In this document: piece by piece, positions 11,801 through 22,511 of the stretch
How positions within the stretch are numbered: the first letter of the stretch is position 1
Layout: every line of letters begins with the position of its first letter
Assembly (NCBI RefSeq): GCF_002878395.1
Contig: NC_061121.1
Span: 42,665,650-42,729,649 of the forward strand
Source: Capsicum annuum
Lineage: Eukaryota; Streptophyta; Magnoliopsida; Solanales; Solanaceae
Direction of reading: 5' to 3'
DNA length: 64,000 nt
Notes under the pieces: generated by a model
Told to the model about the DNA's origin: nothing
What the model saw: only the letters and a program-made list of their open reading frames with translations
Databases searched by the model: none
Translations under genes and position numbers: made by a program

Positions 11801-12830
11801 ATAATAAGTCCATATGTCATCTTTAACATCTTTATGATTATTAATCCAATTCCCTGACTCAAATTTGAGGGAGTTGATCATATTCCTTCTCCTTCTATTG
11901 ATGGTAGAGGCATGAAAGAACTTTATGTTAGCATCTCCCTCCGACAACCATCCTATCCTAGACTTAAGTCATCAAAACTCATGTTCGTATCTGAGAATCT
12001 CGTTAAGACTTTGGATAAGAGAGAGTTCCAAAAAGTAAACAAATGAGCTAATAGGATAGTTGGGAGAGCATTGGATACCAGCTAAACGAGTAAGAATTCT
12101 TTTCTTCTTCAGAAAGATATTACCAAAGGTTTCCCTGTTCTAAATTTTAATCCTAGTCTGGAAGTGGGAGAGAGCTAGGATGAGACTAGGTTGGCCATCG
12201 ATGGATTTCCTGACCATGTTGAGAAAAGTAGGATGGAAACACCACATAGATTTTAACCTGAAGGGCTTGTTGGCTTAAGGGGGGCTCTTAAAGGCTGCAG
12301 GATGATGGGGCAGTGGTCAGAGTGAGTCCTAGGGAGATGAGTAATCATAGAATCTGGGAAAGAATCGATCCAGGATTCATTAGCTAAATATCTGTCCAGA
12401 CTCTCAAGGATAAGGGCTCGCCTATTCCTGTATCTTTTATTAGTCCAGGTATACTTACTTCCTTTAAAGCCTAGGTCGATGAGATTACTGTTGTTGATAC
12501 ATTATCTACATAGATTAAACCTATAGTTACTGATACTATTACCACCAAATTTCTCTACAGCAGTAAGAACTTCATTGCAATCCTCCCCTCCACAACCCAG
12601 GAATTAGAGCTCTAGAGGTCAATGTTAGAGGCAAAGTCAGTTAGCTGGTTTCATAGAAGCTTCTTAATCTCTAAGTCGGTGCTAGCATAAACAAGGCTAA
12701 AAAACCACTGAGATGGGGGGTTAGTTACCTAGATCATTGTATGGATAACTTGGGGAGAGACACAGATTTCAGTGATGTTTATGTTGTCATCCTTCCACAT
12801 TAAGACAAGGCGATGTACTGGAGTGGGGCA
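8870..12830 (-). pseudogene. LINE-1 ORF2 remnant: endonuclease, reverse transcriptase, zf-RVT, RNase H
   Basis: Endonuclease about 12,830-12,250 (MWKDDNINITEICVSPQ, SKYTWTNKRYRNR, and the catalytic SDH in THSDHCPII); the first ~70 residues, including the usual WNxRG start, are missing. Reverse transcriptase 11,947-10,150: KALGPDGIHPFWFQKYW, FRPIGLCNTQYKIITKI, LKIDLEKAFDRIEWSF, and FAYNI in place of FADDx, so the catalytic Asp pair is lost. The GIRxGDP motif is interrupted by a stop near 11,080. The longest intact stretch, 10,216-8,870 (448 codons), holds zf-RVT (FFLWLLSHDSLPSNLFLHTR, CQCCNFRVENLNYIFYECP) and an RNase H (LNTNGACRLNTGRGGTGGIV, MELLALRDALE, NIDSLEVLHMLI). ORF2 would nick DNA and copy RNA by target-primed reverse transcription; this copy cannot. 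Confidence 0.9.
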
Positions 12831-12849
12831 GAGAGGTCAATCCAATAAT

Positions 12850-14163
12850 AGTAGTGTGATTAGAATCGAATATAAGGTCTGACTTAGGCTTGGGGTTGAT
12901 GTCTATCGAGTCAATGGAAGAATTGCTCCCTTGAGTGAGAGGATTACTTTTGCTTTGGGGTTGATTAAGCCCAATGTTAGTAGTACCCAATTGACTTTGT
13001 TTTCCAGGAGGTAAGGGCCATTTTTTCGATGGTCTAGACTTAGAAGAGGATCCCAGCTCCTTACCTTCATTAAACGTGGGCTGGGTCAGTTCATTAGTGA
13101 CCCCTTTACCTTTGGACTCTATTTTTTGAGAAGCAGTAAACGAACCCGCCGGAGCTGAGTTATGAATAGCGTTACCTTTCAATTCAAAAGGATCAAGGAA
13201 ATTACCTGATTAGGTGTCAAAATATTTGATTTTGGTACCTGTTTCAGAAGCTCCCGTATGTGGAGAAGCCTTTTGGAATTTATTCTTCTTTTTACCTTTA
13301 CTAAATGTAACCGTTTGCCAATCGGATTCCTCAGCAGACGTAATTGTTGGCTCCTTAGGAGGAGAATCAGATTCCGATGAGCTTTTTTAGGGAATCTGAT
13401 GGGGTCAGCCTACCGCTCCATGGACAAACCGGCCACAAGTCTTGCAAAGAAACCCTTCACCCTCAAAGATGATTGGTTGCCTGTGACTACCAATAGTGAT
13501 TACTACACGCAATGACGTCTCCAACGGTACCTGTACACATATACGGGTGCATCTTCCTTTTAGGGTAGAGGAAATACAAGAATCGATTCACAAGAGCTAG
13601 CTGATTTCCCTTCCAATTCTTTCCAAAATTTGATGGTCGTAGAACTCGGTTAGGAGATGACGGAGACGTAACCATATAGCTGTGCTTTAGATAATTGACT
13701 CAGTAGGAACAAAGTTGGGAACCCATGTTCGTACGGATAAGTAAGAGCCGGCGACGAACCATGGCCTGTCTTGTAAGACTCTCCGTTGGTTTTCTTCCCA
13801 TTTAAATTTAACAGTAAAAAATGCCAGCCCTAAATCTATCAAGGCAATTCCTTCCTGCAGTTTTCATAGTTCAGATAGCTTTGTTTAAAGATATCTGTGA
13901 TTTAATTTCTTCCCCACCAATTTTACGATGACGGAGTGCTTCCAGGGGTTATAGAGGCATTTTTTGTCTGCCTCTGATAGTTGAATTACCCCACTGACAA
14001 AACTTTCTTCATTATCAATGGTGATGGGGGTAATTTGGGGTTGAGGATTCGATTGGAGAGTGTTGGTTACTATATCTCTAAATGAGATTTTGCTTGGGTT
14101 ATCAATAGCCATATGGCTAGTTGATGGGTCTGGTGGATCCGGTGGTGTTGCTCTCTCCGACAT
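12850..14163 (-). pseudogene. LINE-1 ORF1 remnant (DUF4283 RNA-binding protein)
   Basis: Starts MSERATPPDPPDPSTSHMA at 14,163. The DUF4283 signature is seen in LSEADKKCLYNPWKHSVIVK at about residues 63-82. A degenerate zinc-knuckle-like segment CKTCGRFVHGA lies near 13,450. The C-terminal part at 13,182-12,787 is a low-complexity Ser/Pro/Lys region. Frameshifts and stops split it into at least three pieces. By family, ORF1 binds LINE RNA and forms ribonucleoprotein. Confidence 0.8.
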
Positions 14164-14267
14164 CTGCGCGTGGGCGGACTCACTGTAGTTTGAGATTTGG
14201 CTTTATAGAGAAAGAAATTAGAGAGAGGGAGTCTTTATCTTTCTGTTAGATAATGTATTAGAATGTT

Positions 14268-14279
14268 AAGCTTAGAAAA
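14268..14279. repeat. TSD of LINE-1, right copy
   Basis: AAGCTTAGAAAA, identical to the left copy. It fixes the 5' end of the LINE at 14,267 and leaves a 104-bp 5' UTR before ORF1. Confidence 0.9.
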
Positions 14280-14483
14280 AATTATTCATCTAGGATCATA
14301 AAAGAAGTGTCAGAAATTCAACTATTTTAAATTGAAAAGAGTAATTTATAACGCATAAATATTTATAGTTAGTTTTTATCACAAATATCCTAAAAAACTT
14401 CCATTCAATTAAATATCTTTCTATAAATTGAAATAGATAGGGACCATTAAGAACTAATATAGTGATAAAAGGGTACATGTAGG

Positions 14484-15306
14484 TAGGGCTGGGCATATTT
14501 TGTTTAAACAGAAAAAATAAAAAAATCAAATCGAAATTTTAATTTCGATTTGGTTTTTGGATTTTTCGGATCAATTTCAATTTTTAATTTTTGAAATTCG
14601 ATTAAACGATTTGGTTTTCGATTTTTAAAAAAAAATATTTCGGACAAACCGATTAACCGAAATTCTATAAATAAATAATATATATATATATATTATTATA
14701 TATATAATATTTAATATATAATAATATAATATAAATATATAGTTGCAACCCTAATAACTAATATTAAGTAATAGCACGCCACATACAACTAACAACATAC
14801 ATCAGTCCAATAGTCGAACAATCGATCGAACCATAGACCGTTGGCGAGATAGTCGTTTGTACAACAATACCAGAGCTGGTGACCAGACGATTATTGTGGG
14901 TTGCAGCCCGCAGTGCCGACTGTGGTCTTTCCGACAGTGACCACTCTTCCGAGTTTCGAATGTTTATGCAAACTTACGCATAATAAAGTTATATTATTAT
15001 GTTAAACTTATGGTTTTATCATTTAGTTTCATCCATATTGATTTATTTATATCTGAAAATAAAAAATAGGTTTGAATTATTTAAAAAAAAATCATTAATT
15101 TTAAATGTCCAATCATAACAAAGAGAGGTTCACTACTTCAATCTTCAAAATCGAAATAAAAATTCGAAATAACCGAACCGAATTTGTAGAAATCGAATCG
15201 AACTGAATTTATTTCGATTTGGTTACGATTGTCATTTTTGTCAATCCGAAAATCGAAAAACCAAACTGATATTAAACTATCAAAACAAACCGAATGCCCA
15301 ACCCTA
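14484..15306. mobile_element. hAT-type non-autonomous DNA element
   Basis: An 823-bp element with TIRs starting TAGGGCTGGGCAT and ending ATGCCCAACCCTA, bounded by the 8-bp direct repeat CATGTAGG (14,476-14,483 and 15,307-15,314), as expected for hAT. Subterminal regions carry many inverted CGAAAT/ATTTCGATTTGG motifs at both ends, likely transposase-binding clusters or foldback arms. No transposase coding is present, so mobility would have depended on a partner. Confidence 0.85.
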
Positions 15307-15314
15307 CATGTAGG

Positions 15315-15843
15315 ACCAAGAGGGACTGTTGATATATCAAAGTTCATCATTTTGCTGGTGTAGTATATATTAAGATTCTTTGACGAAAGGATTATCACTT
15401 TGGTTTGGCTTTATAGCATGTTTCATTGCACTTTTAAAAATACTTTTTTTTTTTTCTAAAATTGTTTTCTGGGATTGTTTGATTAGTGAATTTAATAAAT
15501 ATTTGTCAATTTATCCAAAAAAAAAATTATTTTCACTTTGGGGGAACTATTGACTATTGTTTTAGCCTCTAAATTTTATTTTTTATTTACTATTAGTTAG
15601 AATTACTTTTTTTTTTTTGCTTAAAAGATTGCTGAAATATCCTATTTCAAACATGGACTTTTGAGCCCGTTTGACTAAGATGATTGTGAATAGCCAAAAA
15701 TTATTACTACGTGCCACCAATAAGTATTTTTTAGTGTTGAAATTAAATTTATAAATAAGTAATTATGTATTTGGTTAAAAATATTTAAATTGATTATAAA
15801 AGGTTGATGTATTCAATAAAAAATGCTAATAATATTCTTTATT
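15315..15843. other. AT-rich spacer, nothing recognised
   Basis: Several T and A runs and no ORF or repeat edge I can support. Confidence 0.5.
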
Positions 15844-15853
15844 TTGATAAAAT

Positions 15854-16958
15854 GGAAAAGGTGCAATTATACCTCTGAACTTTAATAAATGGTACAAATA
15901 TATCCTTCGTCATACTTTGGGTATAAATATACCCTTGCCATTAATGAAAAGGTATAAATATACCTTCAAACTTTACTAAATTGTACAAATATATCCTTCA
16001 TCATACTTTGGGTACCAATATACCCTTGTCGTTAATGAAAAAGGTACAAATATATTCTTCTCATTAACAACTAGACACATGTTAGCATCGTATTGTTTGG
16101 TCCTTTTTAATTTGTTTTATTTGTGAATAATTTAATCCATCTTAAATTATAACTCATGCCTGATTCAAATAACCTAACCCGGCCTGTGATACAATGAGGA
16201 CCTTGATTTGGTCGAGAAATGTCCAAACTTTGCAAGTTTTTCTCATGTTTTTGTTCTTAAAATGTTGTCTTCTTGTTCACTCTTTGAAGTTGGTGAACAA
16301 TGGTGTAACAATGAATTTAAAGCAGGTAACAACAATCATGAATTAGAAATAATTTCTAATTCACCGACACTTATGAATCAGAAAAAACAAACAAGAGTCG
16401 TTCATGAGAAACATTAAATAGCATCAGAAGATTAATCTAACATCAGAACAGTAACCAACATCACAATATAAAACAAATCTCAACTCGATTCTAGATGGTA
16501 GACGGATCGAAATATGAATCGAACCGATGTGTTTGTTAGAGTTTTTTGGGTTAGTGAGAGAGAGTGGAAGAAAGAAACACGTGTGAATAGAGACGCGTGA
16601 TGTCTCTTTTGAAGCTTCTCTATTGCACGAGTCAGGTTGGGTTATTTGGATCGAGTATGAGTTATATTTAGGATAGATTAAATTATTCACAGATAAAATA
16701 AATTAAAAAAGGTCAACCAATATGATGTTGACATGTGTCTAGTTGTTAATGAGAAGAGTATATTTGTACCTTTTCATTAGCGACAAGGGTATATTTGTAC
16801 CCAAAGTATGATGAAGGGTATATTTGTACCATTTATTAAAGTTTGAGAGTATATTTGTTCCTTTTCATCAATGGCAAGAATATATTTGTACCCAAATATG
16901 ACGAAATATATATTTGTACCATTTATTAAAGTTCGGGGTTATATTTATACCTTTTCCG
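15854..16958. mobile_element. non-autonomous MULE-like element with long TIRs
   Basis: A 1.1-kb element beginning GGAAAAGGTGCAATTATACC and ending in a matching inverted arm, TTATATTTATACCTTTTCC. It is flanked by TTGATAAAAT at 15,844-15,853 and 16,959-16,968, a 9-10-bp TSD as in Mutator-like elements. The TIRs are about 300 bp. Each holds two or more ~95-bp tandem subunits built around TGGTACAAATATATCCTTC / TATTTGTACC. The ~520-bp interior (about 16,145-16,665) is unrelated to the arms and has a short ORF at 16,208-16,417. It may be captured host sequence, but I recognise no gene in it. Confidence 0.82.
16208..16417 (+). other. short ORF inside the MULE interior, unassigned
   Basis: 69 codons (MVEKCPNFASFSHVFVLKML...), no recognised motif or signal. 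It lies wholly within the non-TIR centre of the MULE-like element. It could be a captured exon fragment or chance; no splice pattern or paralogue can be judged from the window. Low weight as a gene. Confidence 0.2.
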
Positions 16959-16968
16959 TTGATAAAAT

Positions 16969-18762
16969 ATCCCCATTCTTGTTTCTTAAGAAGTTATAAA
17001 TTTTGAAGTATTTTTTAAGGAAAAGCACGGACGACAAATTTGGAATATAGAGGAAGTTAGAGATTTTGTTTCTCAAAAAGTTTTTTTTATTTAATTAGAG
17101 AAAAACTAAAGATAAAATAACAAAAAAAATAATCAAACTAAAAGTGCTCATAATTAAAGTGAAAAATCATAAATTGGGATTGATCAACCAGTGATATTTG
17201 ACTTGTAAACACTTAGTTGTATAAAGATTTTGGATATTTATGCGACGTATAAATAAGCTAATATGTTTTTAATAAAGCACACCTCTTTTATTTAAAAATA
17301 CGTGTGACCTCTTAAAAGTTTTCGTTAGTATCTTTGATAATCACATAATTTGTACTTAAGATAAAACTAGATGCATTGACATACACGCACATCTAAATGC
17401 AATGAGAAAAGGTTGACAAATTATATTTTTGCAACACTTATTGAACTTTTAAGACTTAATCCGTATCTAATGTTAATTAAAGTATACCTTTTTCCTTTTC
17501 TAGATGGTTTGAGAATTGTAAGGCAAAACCCATCGCCAGACCCTTTAAGTACGCACCATCTTTTACTTAGGCATCTCAAGTGGACGTCCCTCACTTTTGA
17601 TACCTCAAATAACCATAAAATGTGTCATTTTTGACACTTTTTACTGAATCAGCAAAAACATATCGTGTCCGTGTATTACGCGCACCAATGACGTGTAAAG
17701 TGACCAATAATATTATGACATTTGTCATTTTTTTTAAATTAATTGTTAAATAACTATTTTTAATTTAAAAAAACAATCAAATATTGATCCTTGGCAATTT
17801 TTTAACTTAAATAATTATAAAAAAAATTATAAAATTTAATTTCTCCCCCCCCCCCCCCCCCCCCCCACCAACTAAAACCCCTACGTCTTCTTCTCCATAG
17901 CCCCTCCCCGCCACTCCCACCTTCCTCCCCTCCCCCACCCCCGCCCCCTCCTGTCATCATCCTGAACCCCACCCCCAAATTTAGTGAACACAACACACAA
18001 TCTTCCCTATTCCCAACACTAAATGTCATTTCTCAAATGTCCAAAAGACTAAGAAAACCCTACAAAAATAGAAAAAACCCGATATCCATTAATTCCTCTT
18101 TGTTATTAGTTCAAGAGTTCAATAACAGAAAACCATCTTTAATTAAAAACACAAAAACTTCACAGACCAAACTTTATAGCTAAATGTCATTTCTTGTTGC
18201 TTCACAAAAAAAGGTATTCACACCACAAGATATATTCAAGAACTTTATAACCATAGGAACAAGAAAAAATTTAAATTAATAGAAAAAAATTAAAAATCTA
18301 TACGAATTCTTACCATTGAAGAATTATAACTGATCGGGAAAACTTTGTTAGTTATAAAATATAATAGTTAGATAATAAGGAAATGTGTTTATTATTCTTG
18401 AAAAATTCAACCTCCATTAATGGAGGTTAAGTTAAAGGAAATTTTGACTATAAATTTTCAATATCAATATTTTCTATTTTTGATCATCATTGAATTGTCA
18501 TTATTAAAATATCATCATATTCTTTTATATAAAAAGTTGAATTACTTGTGACCTTTTGATATATTCTAATTCTCCAATAATACTTTCTTTCGCATAAATA
18601 AAAATTTATTTTAATTATTTGATTAAGAACTTTAATAATTATAAAACTTATCAACAAAATATTTAATACGTCGGTCATTAGATTATGTCAATTATAAAGT
18701 AAACGCTATTGTATAAATTATATTTTTTGAATTTAAATATTATTTTTTGTATTATGAGTTTG
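16969..18762. other. spacer with degenerate repeat sequence and a C homopolymer
   Basis: No gene is seen. At 17,510-17,720 there is sequence of the type GACGTCCCTCACTTTTGATACC, resembling common Solanaceae MITE arms (compare 63.63 kb). A run of 22 C (17,845-17,866) and pyrimidine-rich DNA to about 17,960 create Gly-rich ORFs on the minus strand that I do not regard as genes. Confidence 0.5.
17845..17866. repeat. poly(C) tract, 22 bases
   Basis: Uninterrupted C run followed by C-rich DNA. Homopolymers like this are prone to length errors, so its exact length should be treated with care. Confidence 0.9.
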
Positions 18763-18794
18763 GGCCAGGCTTAGCACGGGCCTATTGAAACTAA
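18763..18794. mobile_element. Helitron-like 3' end (hairpin plus CTAA)
   Basis: GGCCAGGCTTAGCACGGGCC can fold as an imperfect hairpin with a TTA loop, followed 9 bases later by CTAA and a T, fitting the Helitron 3' rule (hairpin, CTRR, host T). The same motif recurs at 20,869-20,901. The 5' TC terminus was not located. Confidence 0.45.
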
Positions 18795-18814
18795 TATATA
18801 TATATATATATATA

Positions 18815-19600
18815 GGATAAGATTGATAGTCCTCACAAAAATTTTATGCAATAGAATTGATATATGTGTTATTACTTTTTACATGTTTTATTACTTTTCC
18901 TACATATAATTATATTTGTCTTCATTCATTATTTAATGATCATTTTCATTTACACTTTTATAATTGGATTATATATAGTAATTTTTAGTAAATCTCTTGT
19001 TGTATTTTATTAGATTACTTGATTTTTTAAACATACTTCTTATATTAAAATTTAATTATTTTTTATTTCTCTACTTTAGCAATCACGAAATATTTATTGT
19101 TTTTTCTTATGTTTTACATACAAAAATTTATATTTTTTGTTCCTAATATATGAATACCAATCTTTTGTAGTCCTCACAAAGTTATTATAATAATTTTAAT
19201 GTTATACTTCTGTATAAGAGGGAATATGATAAGATTGATAGCACAAAACAAAAAGTTTTATGCAATAAAATTGGTACAGGTGTTTATTACTTTTTCTACA
19301 CATTATTATATTTGTCCTTATTTATTATCTAATGATCATTTTCATCCAGATCTATATAATTGGATTATATATAGTAATTTTATAAAATCTCTTTTTGTTC
19401 TTTATTAGATTCTTTTTTACATATTTCTTATATTAAAATTTAATTATTCTTTATTTCTCTATTTCAGCAATAACGAAATATTTATTGTTTTTTTTCTATA
19501 GTATGTTTAACATACAAAAAATTATATTTTATATTCCTAGTATATAAATACCAACTTTTTATTGGTCTTACAAGGTTATTATAGTAATTTTAATGAATTT
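18815..19600. repeat. tandem duplication, two ~390-bp copies
   Basis: 18,815-19,201 and 19,225-19,600 share the same order of blocks: GATAAGATTGATAG, TTTTATGCAATA, AATGATCATTTTCAT, TATAATTGGATTATATATAG, TCTTATATTAAAATTTAATT, AACGAAATATTTATTG / CACGAAATATTTATTG and GTAATTTTAATG. No coding content. It follows directly after a Helitron-like end and an (TA)n run. Confidence 0.85.
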
Positions 19601-20430
19601 CTTAATTCGCTAAAATGATAACATAAGTTTAATAAAGATGAAGTATTTTCTTCTTTCCACATGGACCTTTGTACTTGGTGGTGCGTTACAATACGAAAAA
19701 TGATTATTGAGTTTTTTCTTGTATGTTTAATTATTTAACTAATATTTTTTTTTTTAAATAGAGTAGAAAAATTACTACGTTACTTTACTAATATATATAT
19801 ATAAAGGAGAATGAGGAGCTTTTGTAGTACTCACAAGATAATTTTTGTCAGTTTTATAAAGTTAGTATTCTTTTATAAGTGACATGTCTTATTATTTAAC
19901 ATTAAAATTTTGTTTTAGGCTTTTATGTTATCCCTTATTTAGTTGAAATATTAATTCAATTGTCTTCATCAATTTGATATACAAGAAAACTTTTAAGTTG
20001 TTTTGCAAGACTGAAATTTAATCTCTAACTCCCCCCCCCCCCCTCCTCTTTTCTCCCTCGCTCCCCTTATTACGTGGTAAAATATGTGTTGTAAGTATTT
20101 ATCTTTTTTTGAACTTCTTAAATAAAATATTAATCTGTAAACATATATTGATTCAAATAGAAGCGCAACAATTCAAGAAATTAATCTAACATATGATTAA
20201 GTCCAATTAGAATTATTGTATGTTACATTAGCGAAAACATTCGATGAAAATAATTTTTATATTATATATCAACTTGAAAATATAAAGAAATTCTTCGTTG
20301 ACTTGCAACTAATTTTATAAAATGATTTAAACTTTAGGAATTTGCAAGAAATCTTGAACTACTCTTTCAATAAGTTAATGTCACAAAAAGTGAAAAGACA
20401 AAAAAGTAATTACAAGTTTAACTTTTATGT
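19601..20430. other. AT-rich spacer with a C run
   Basis: Contains a poly(C) stretch near 20,031-20,042 and the motif ATATATATATAAAGGAGAATG (about 19,790) that recurs, in reverse complement, in the 59.7-60.8 kb array (CTCCTCATTC); it may be a Helitron 5' region. No gene is seen. Confidence 0.45.
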
Positions 20431-20432
20431 TA

Positions 20433-20693
20433 TTCCCTCTGTTTTAAAATAGTTGACCCTTATTGAGTTGACACTCTCCTTCAGAAAATATTTATGAGGG
20501 ACTTATTTTATCAAATTAGTCTTATTAGTTATATTTTGAAAATATAAATTTGAGTTTATACACTTTATGTTGTAGTGATTTAATGATACGGGTACTATGA
20601 AAGAACATCATAAAATTTTCTTGATTTCATAAATGAGAAAACTACATCGAAATAAATATTTTTGGAAAATCACTTATTTTGAAATGGAGAGAG
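20433..20693. mobile_element. Stowaway-type MITE
   Basis: 261 bp with TIRs TTCCCTCTGTTTTAAAATAG and CTTATTTTGAAATGGAGAGA, the Stowaway (Tc1/mariner-related) terminal pattern CTCCCTCxGTTTxAAAATAAG, flanked by TA on both sides. No coding capacity. Confidence 0.78.
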
Positions 20694-20868
20694 TAGTTTT
20701 GAATCCAAACTTATAAGCACAGGTCATATGCAAAACTTTAATAATTATGAAAACTTACCAATAAGATATGATTAATTTGGATAACATTAAATTAATTATG
20801 TAGTTGAAATTTATGAAATAAATTATACTATTTGATAAATTGTGTATCATTTTTATATCTTCAAGTTG

Positions 20869-20901
20869 GGTCCGGGCTTAGCACGGGCCACACAGAACTA
20901 G
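20869..20901. mobile_element. Helitron-like 3' end (hairpin plus CTAG)
   Basis: GGTCCGGGCTTAGCACGGGC folds into a near-perfect 8-9 bp stem with a TTA loop (8 of 9 pairs including one G-T), then CTAG and a host T. This is a better Helitron terminus than the copy at 18.76 kb. The 5' end probably lies in the 18.8-19.9 kb AT-rich region but was not fixed. Confidence 0.5.
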
Positions 20902-20906
20902 TGCAT

Positions 20907-21007
20907 AGATGGATGGATGGATGGATAGATAGATAGATTAAACAGATAGATCAGACAGATAGATTAGATAGATAGAACAGACAGATAGACAGACAAATAG
21001 ACAGATA
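20907..21007. repeat. compound GATG/GATA/GACA microsatellite
   Basis: Tetranucleotide array (GATG)n, (GATA)n and (GACA)n with interruptions, immediately after the Helitron-like terminus. A likely polymorphic marker. Confidence 0.9.
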
Positions 21008-22506
21008 TGATTAATGTAATAATGTGCAGATTTTTATCTGATTACCTCTATTTTAGTTTTCTTTTCATACCTATGATTAATGTAACAAAGTGCAGATATT
21101 ACTCATATAACGTTACAAACAAGTCCAATAGTCACAATTTTTAATCCTTTAGTTACTTTCCTCCCTTTCTATCCTATTTGACGTAGCTACTCTCTCTTTC
21201 ATTCTTTTTTTAACTTTTTGATGTCAAAGTTGGCTAATATCATGAAGGACTTGACAACTTATATGCAGAATGTTTTTTAACTTCTTCTATTCTCATTCTT
21301 TAAATATATTTTTTCTTATTTTGTAGTTTACATTATTTGAAGAGAAACCTTGAAAAAGCGTTGTTTTCATTTGAAAAGGAGGTTATAAGTTCAAGTTGTG
21401 GAAATAATCTCTTGCACAAATATTTTTTTTTACATTATTTTAAAGAATCACATCAATAATGTCTTGTCTCATTGGTTTCCGACCTTTATTTTTCTTGATT
21501 TTGTTTTCTTCATCTTAGATAGCTATTTGGTTCCAAAACTATAATATTTTAAATAATAACTTGTCACAAGCTTACTTTTGATTTTAGTAGGAGAGGAGAT
21601 GTAAATTATAAGATTACATATAATTGCGAACAAACCAATAAAGAAGTAAAAATCAATAGAATTAGCAAGTCTCAAAGAAAGATTCACGTCTAACAGCCAT
21701 ATGTTATCTAATTATAAATATTAATTAAATTTGTGGTATCTCATTAGAAAATTATTTATATTCTAATTAATGTTTATATGTTTAATCGTCACAAGAACAT
21801 ACATATTGCATATGGGGGTTGTTGAGTGGATGTAATCTATTTGTCTTTTTTCTTTTGTGATTTACTTGTGTATTTCTCTTTATTCTAACGGGGTTTCAGT
21901 TAATTTTTCTTTCGTTAGCAACTAAATATTTCAGTTTTCTTAGTTAAAAAGTTCAAAGATTGAAGATTAGCCACGGAGCTTCGATATGATTTCTCGATCG
22001 GAGATTCATGGGTCACAAATACTTTTTCATTAGCCAGAGAACTAATGCTATTGTTCCGTGATGATTTAAAGGTTGAAATTTTTTTTATGCTCTTATGGAT
22101 GATAATAAAATTGTAGTTCAATCACTAGAGTAACACTATTTTTATAATGTACCTTTACTTTTTCCTTTTCGATTGTAATTCACACATAATTTTAATTATT
22201 TTTGGAGTTGACATTTTAATTTTATTTATTTTTGTATCAAGCTAATGTTTCGAGAGAGATGATATGTTTGTATTCTCTTTTTTCATATGTCTTTCCTTCC
22301 GTTTCAGTAAAATTAATTTTATGCTTATTAACATGTTAATTCTAGTTTTAGATCATTTATATTTTTTTATTTTCTAGGTAGAAATAGATGTTTTTAAATG
22401 TAGGTATTATCTCTTTATTCTACTTATCCACAATAACTTTATTGTAATTTTTTTTATTCTTACATTATATATATTCATAAATTTGTTAAAAAAATAATAT
22501 ATTACA
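21008..22506. other. AT-rich spacer, nothing recognised
   Basis: About 1.5 kb with only short ORFs (largest 68 codons at 21,915-22,121, minus) lacking any motif. No element boundaries found. Confidence 0.5.
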
Positions 22507-22511
22507 ATAAC

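Larger units (their letters stand above)
8764..14267 (-). mobile_element. L1-type LINE, full length, degraded (LINE-1)
   Basis: A minus-strand element of 5.5 kb. The 3' end is an A tail (T run 8,764-8,773 on plus) and the 5' end lies about 105 bp before the ORF1 start. It is bounded by the 12-bp TSD AAGCTTAGAAAA at 8,752-8,763 and 14,268-14,279. It holds ORF1 (DUF4283 type) and ORF2 (endonuclease, reverse transcriptase, zf-RVT, RNase H), the domain set of plant L1 elements carrying a C-terminal RNase H. Multiple frameshifts and stops are present. Confidence 0.92.

Noticed and set aside
17802..18029. Gly-rich 75-codon minus-strand ORF
   Set aside because: Produced by the 22-base C run and adjacent C-rich DNA; no protein-like pattern outside Gly/Arg runs.
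20907..21007. CRISPR-like or regulatory direct repeats
   Set aside because: Simple GATA/GACA tetranucleotide array without spacers; a microsatellite in a eukaryotic nuclear context.
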